A stretch of 64,000 bases of DNA from Caryophanales bacterium UBA7581 (GTDB taxonomy: Bacteria > Bacillota_I > Bacilli_A > RFN20 > CAG-826), in the NCBI GenBank assembly GCA_002477825.1, contig DLKT01000003.1:1-64000 (forward strand), in the 5' to 3' direction. A model generated the notes under the pieces. The model had not been told where the DNA came from, searched no databases, and saw only the letters and a list, made by a program, of their open reading frames with translations. Shown here piece after piece: positions 60,887 through 64,000 of this stretch. Position numbers and translations under genes: made by a program. Each line of letters starts with the position of its first letter. The stretch's first letter is position 1.

Positions 60887-62781
60887 TGCTACATTCTGTG
60901 GAAGAATTTGAAAAGAAAGTGAGCACTTGCTCGCACTGCTTAGATCAAAAATTTGCCGGTTTAGAAGGCAAACGTGCAATCGTGTTATGTGGTGGTACTG
61001 GATGTTTATCCAGCCATTCTCACGAAATTAAAGAAAAATTTGAACAATTAATTCACGAAAAAGGAATAGAAGATGAAGTAACCGTTAACCACGTTGGTTG
61101 CTTTGGCTTCTGCTCTCAAGGACCTTTCGTTAAGATTTATCCTGAAGACACCCTTTATCGTTTAGTAAAACTTGAAGATGTTGAAGAAATCTTCGAAAAA
61201 GATATCCTCAACCATGAAGTTGTGGAACGTTTATTATTCGTCGATCCAGCAACCCATGAAAAAGTCGCTAAACAGGATGATATTAACTTCTACAAAAAGC
61301 AAGTTCGTATTGCTTTACATGGTTGCGGAAAAATTAACCCAGAAGACATCAATGAAGCTTTAGGCGAAGGTGCTTTCCAAGGATTAATTCGCGCTCTTTC
61401 TATGAAGAGAGAAGACGTCATTAAAGAAGTTTTAGATGCTGGCTTACGCGGCCGTGGTGGCGGTGGCTTCCCAACCGGTCGTAAATGGCAATTTGCTTTT
61501 GCTCAAGATAACGATGAAAAATACGTTGTCTGTAATGGTGATGAGGGTGACCCAGGTGCCTTTATGGACCGTTCCATTTTGGAAGGTAACCCACTCAACG
61601 TTATTGAAGGTATGATGATTGCTGGTTATGCAATTGGTGCGAAAAATGGTTATTTCTATGTTCGTGCTGAATACCCAATCGCCGTCAATCGTTTACGTAT
61701 CGCCATTCAACAAGCCAAAGAACTTGGTTTATTAGGTGAAAATATTTTAGGCACAGGTTTCTCCTTTGATGTCCATATTCGTTTAGGCGCTGGCGCTTTC
61801 GTTTGTGGTGAAGAAACTGCCTTATTAAATTCTATCGAAGGTCAACGTGGTATGCCGCGTCCAAGACCACCATTCCCAGCTGTTAAAGGTTTATGGGGAA
61901 AACCAACGATTATTAATAACGTTGAAACCTTAGCGTGCGTTCCTTTCATTTTAAGAGAAGGCGCAAAGAAATTCGCTAGCTATGGTACTGAAAAATCGAA
62001 AGGTACGAAAGTCTTCGCGTTAGGCGGAAAGATTAATAACGTTGGCTTAGTAGAAATTCCAATGGGAACTACTTTAAGAGAATTAATTTATGATATTGGT
62101 GGTGGCATTCCAAATGGTAAGGAATTCAAAGCTATTCAAACTGGTGGACCTTCCGGTGGATGCTTAACCAAAGAATACTTAGATACTCCAATTGATTTTG
62201 ATAACTTAGTTGCTTTAGGATCCATGATGGGTTCTGGTGGCGCTATCGTTATGGACGAAGATAACTGTATGGTTGACGTTGCTAAATTCTATCTCGAATT
62301 TATTTGCGACGAATCTTGCGGTAAATGTTCTCCATGCCGTATCGGTACCAAGAGAATGTTAGAAATCTTAACCAAGATTACCAATGGTAAAGGTACCATG
62401 GAAGATTTAGAAGCTCTAGAAGAATTAGCACAATCCGTTAAGACGGGTTCACTCTGTGGCTTAGGACAAACTGCTCCAAACCCAATTCTTTCTACCTTAT
62501 CTCACTTCCGTGATGAATATTTAGCGCACATCGTTGATAAGAGATGTCCAGCTAAAGTCTGTAAGCATTTAATGCAATACCATATTGAAGAGAATAAGTG
62601 CGTTGGTTGTGGACTCTGCGCTCGTAACTGTCCAGTTGCGGCTATCCATAAAACGGATAAGATTCCCGCTGGAAAACCAGAAACTACACCACTTCGTATT
62701 CATCTCATCGAACAAGAAAAATGTATCAAGTGTGGCTTATGTCAAGCAAACTGCCGCTTTGGTGCAATCATAAAGAAGTAA
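60886..62781 (+). CDS. NADH-dependent hydrogenase subunit, NuoF/HydB-like
   Basis: 631 residues. An N-terminal 2Fe-2S thioredoxin-like domain (~30-120; CGGTGC, HVGCFGFC) precedes a NuoF core with NADH/FMN motifs GRGGGGFPTGRKW (~188-200) and GDEGDPGAFMDR (~219-230), and the 4Fe-4S motif CGKCSPCRIG (~478). The C-terminus has two ferredoxin motifs, CVGCGLCARNCP (~573) and CIKCGLCQANCRFGA (~609); the last lacks the usual Pro after Cys4. It oxidises or reduces NADH and can split electrons between NADH and ferredoxin. Confidence 0.95.
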   Translation: MLHSVEEFEKKVSTCSHCLDQKFAGLEGKRAIVLCGGTGCLSSHSHEIKEKFEQLIHEKGIEDEVTVNHVGCFGFCSQGPFVKIYPEDTLYRLVKLEDVEEIFEKDILNHEVVERLLFVDPATHEKVAKQDDINFYKKQVRIALHGCGKINPEDINEALGEGAFQGLIRALSMKREDVIKEVLDAGLRGRGGGGFPTGRKWQFAFAQDNDEKYVVCNGDEGDPGAFMDRSILEGNPLNVIEGMMIAGYAIGAKNGYFYVRAEYPIAVNRLRIAIQQAKELGLLGENILGTGFSFDVHIRLGAGAFVCGEETALLNSIEGQRGMPRPRPPFPAVKGLWGKPTIINNVETLACVPFILREGAKKFASYGTEKSKGTKVFALGGKINNVGLVEIPMGTTLRELIYDIGGGIPNGKEFKAIQTGGPSGGCLTKEYLDTPIDFDNLVALGSMMGSGGAIVMDEDNCMVDVAKFYLEFICDESCGKCSPCRIGTKRMLEILTKITNGKGTMEDLEALEELAQSVKTGSLCGLGQTAPNPILSTLSHFRDEYLAHIVDKRCPAKVCKHLMQYHIEENKCVGCGLCARNCPVAAIHKTDKIPAGKPETTPLRIHLIEQEKCIKCGLCQANCRFGAIIKK

Positions 62782-62794
62782 GGAGAGAAGAACA

Positions 62795-64000
62795 ATGGCA
62801 AAAGTAAATATTAAAATTGAAGGACACTCCTATCAAGTTGAAGAAGGACTTACCATTTTAGAAGCTGCACGTGCTTGTGGCTATGAAATTCCTTCCTTAT
62901 GTAACTATAATCATGGCGAATGCTCTCGCGGTTCCTGCCGTGTTTGCTTAGTCGAAGTGAAAGGCGCTAGAGGCTTAGTGGCTTCTTGTGTATATCCAGT
63001 CAATGAAGGAATGGAAATCACCATTTCCTCACCAAAAGCAACTTCCGCTCGTCGCGTGAATGTTGAATTATTATTATCCAACCACAATCAATCTTGCTTA
63101 CAATGTGAAAAAGCAGGACACTGTGAATTACTTCATGTCGCTCACTTAGTAGGTGCTCGTGAAGGTATGTTTGCCGGAGCAAAAACGCCTGCAACTTTAG
63201 ATGAGCTAAGTCCATCTCTTATCCGTGATACCAGTAAATGTATCCTTTGCGGACGCTGCGTTTCTCGCTGCCAAGCCGCTCATGGTAATGGTATTTTAGG
63301 ATTTGAAAACCGTGGCTTTAAGACCATGGTTGCCCCTGCATTCAATCGTTCTTTTAGCAAATCACCATGTTTACTTTGTGGACAATGCGTTACCGTCTGT
63401 CCAACCGGTGCTTTAATGGAAAAGAGCGATATCGAATTAGTGGACGATGCCTTTAGAAGCGGAAAGACCGTTATCGTTCAAACCGCTCCAGCTGTCCGTG
63501 CTGCTTTAGGTGAAGAATTTGGCTTCCCAATTGGCACACGTGTCACTGGAAAAATGGTTGCAGCCTTACATCGTTTAGGTTTCTATCGTGTATATGACGT
63601 CAACTTTGGCGCAGACTTAACCATTATGGAAGAATCCAACGAATTAATCGAACGTATTAAAAATGGTGGAGCACTTCCAATGATTACCTCCTGTTCTCCA
63701 GGTTGGGTAAACTATGCAGAATACTATTATAGTGATGTTTTACCACACTTATCTTCTTGCAAATCTCCACATGAAATGGAAGGCGCAATTATTAAATCGT
63801 ACTTTGCTGAAAAGAACAATTTAAATCCAGAAGATATCTTCGTGGTTTCCATTATGCCATGTACTGCGAAAAAATATGAAAAAGATCGTGAAGAATTACG
63901 CTCTAGCGAAGGCTATAAAGACGTTGATGCCGTTTTAACCACAAGAGAACTTGCAAAACTCATCAAACGTGCAGGTATTAACTTTGCTAAATTACCTGAT
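62795..64000 (+). CDS. hydA: [FeFe] hydrogenase catalytic subunit, HydA-like, cut by right edge
   Basis: 402 codons visible, no stop before the window ends. In order: 2Fe-2S ferredoxin domain (~1-80; CNYNHGECSRGSCRVC), a His-containing NuoG-type 4Fe-4S motif (~96-115), two 4Fe-4S motifs (CILCGRCVSRC, ~149; CLLCGQCVTVCP, ~190), then the hydrogenase domain. H-cluster motif 1 reads TSCSPGW (298-304) and motif 2 MPCTAKKYE (354-362); motif 3 lies outside. With the two preceding genes it forms a trimeric HydABC-type enzyme that makes hydrogen from NADH and ferredoxin. RBS AAGGAGAG. Confidence 0.94.
   Translation, partial: MAKVNIKIEGHSYQVEEGLTILEAARACGYEIPSLCNYNHGECSRGSCRVCLVEVKGARGLVASCVYPVNEGMEITISSPKATSARRVNVELLLSNHNQSCLQCEKAGHCELLHVAHLVGAREGMFAGAKTPATLDELSPSLIRDTSKCILCGRCVSRCQAAHGNGILGFENRGFKTMVAPAFNRSFSKSPCLLCGQCVTVCPTGALMEKSDIELVDDAFRSGKTVIVQTAPAVRAALGEEFGFPIGTRVTGKMVAALHRLGFYRVYDVNFGADLTIMEESNELIERIKNGGALPMITSCSPGWVNYAEYYYSDVLPHLSSCKSPHEMEGAIIKSYFAEKNNLNPEDIFVVSIMPCTAKKYEKDREELRSSEGYKDVDAVLTTRELAKLIKRAGINFAKLPD

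Noticed and set aside
1..64000. Mycoplasma genetic code (TGA as Trp)
   Set aside because: Several clear genes end with TGA at the family-expected length (rplO, GH13, GT4), and Trp is coded by TGG.

Overview
The window comes from a low-GC, Gram-positive-type bacterium of the Bacillota, most like the Bacilli/Erysipelotrichia or the gut lineages near the Mollicutes. The evidence is AGGAGG-type ribosome binding sites, the Bacillus-style S10-spc-alpha gene order, type-Z S14, catabolite-repression (cre-like) boxes, a CIRCE element, a ThiT transporter and a GerQ-like protein. TGA is an ordinary stop (for example at the ends of rplO, the GH13 gene and a glycosyltransferase), so the mycoplasma code is not used. 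The exact taxon cannot be fixed from sequence reading alone.

Layout. 1-1140 is an accessory flank: a GC-richer Sel1-repeat protein cut by the left edge, a possible small RNA and three evenly spaced 9-bp repeats. 1200-10953 is an alpha-glucan (maltodextrin-type) locus: a surface lipoprotein with sugar-binding-like modules, a divergent short LacI regulator, a cytosolic GH13 enzyme, a binding protein, two permeases and an unusually long ATPase. 11140-22643 is mixed housekeeping: PAP2, Nudix, mutY, yebC, pepT, a stand-alone AAA ATPase, two envelope-polysaccharide genes and the queuosine genes tgt-queA-queH. 22792-37446 is one long ribosomal transcription unit with a structured leader, from rpsJ to rplQ, carrying secY, adk, map, infA, rpmJ and rpoA but no rpmD. 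37456-44333 holds fructose-bisphosphate aldolase, an Fbp/Afu-type ABC transporter with a fused permease, an RDD protein and a HAD phosphatase. 44410-48396 holds preT-preA (dihydropyrimidine dehydrogenase) and a related flavoprotein. 48450-53487 is an exopolysaccharide group of one flippase and three GT4 enzymes. 53591-60281 holds ung, a gerQ-like gene, a TPP riboswitch with thiT, htpG under CIRCE, a beta-propeller protein and a DUF3137-like protein. 60398-64000 is an NADH-linked [FeFe] hydrogenase operon, cut by the right edge inside hydA.

Together these suggest an anaerobic, sugar-fermenting, host- or gut-associated cell. It takes up glucans (and perhaps sugar phosphates) by ABC transport under catabolite control, and disposes of electrons as hydrogen through a HydABC-type complex. 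It salvages thiamine and queuosine precursors. Three promoters share a cre-like box placed in or next to the -35/-10 spacer.

The most unusual items are: the step in base composition inside the Sel1 gene and the repeats next to it; the ABC ATPase with about 240 extra C-terminal residues; the apparently leaderless lacI; the promoter-terminator pair in front of the AAA ATPase; and the terminator and AT palindrome in front of the hydrogenase operon. I saw no CRISPR array, no intact transposase and no complete novel defence system.
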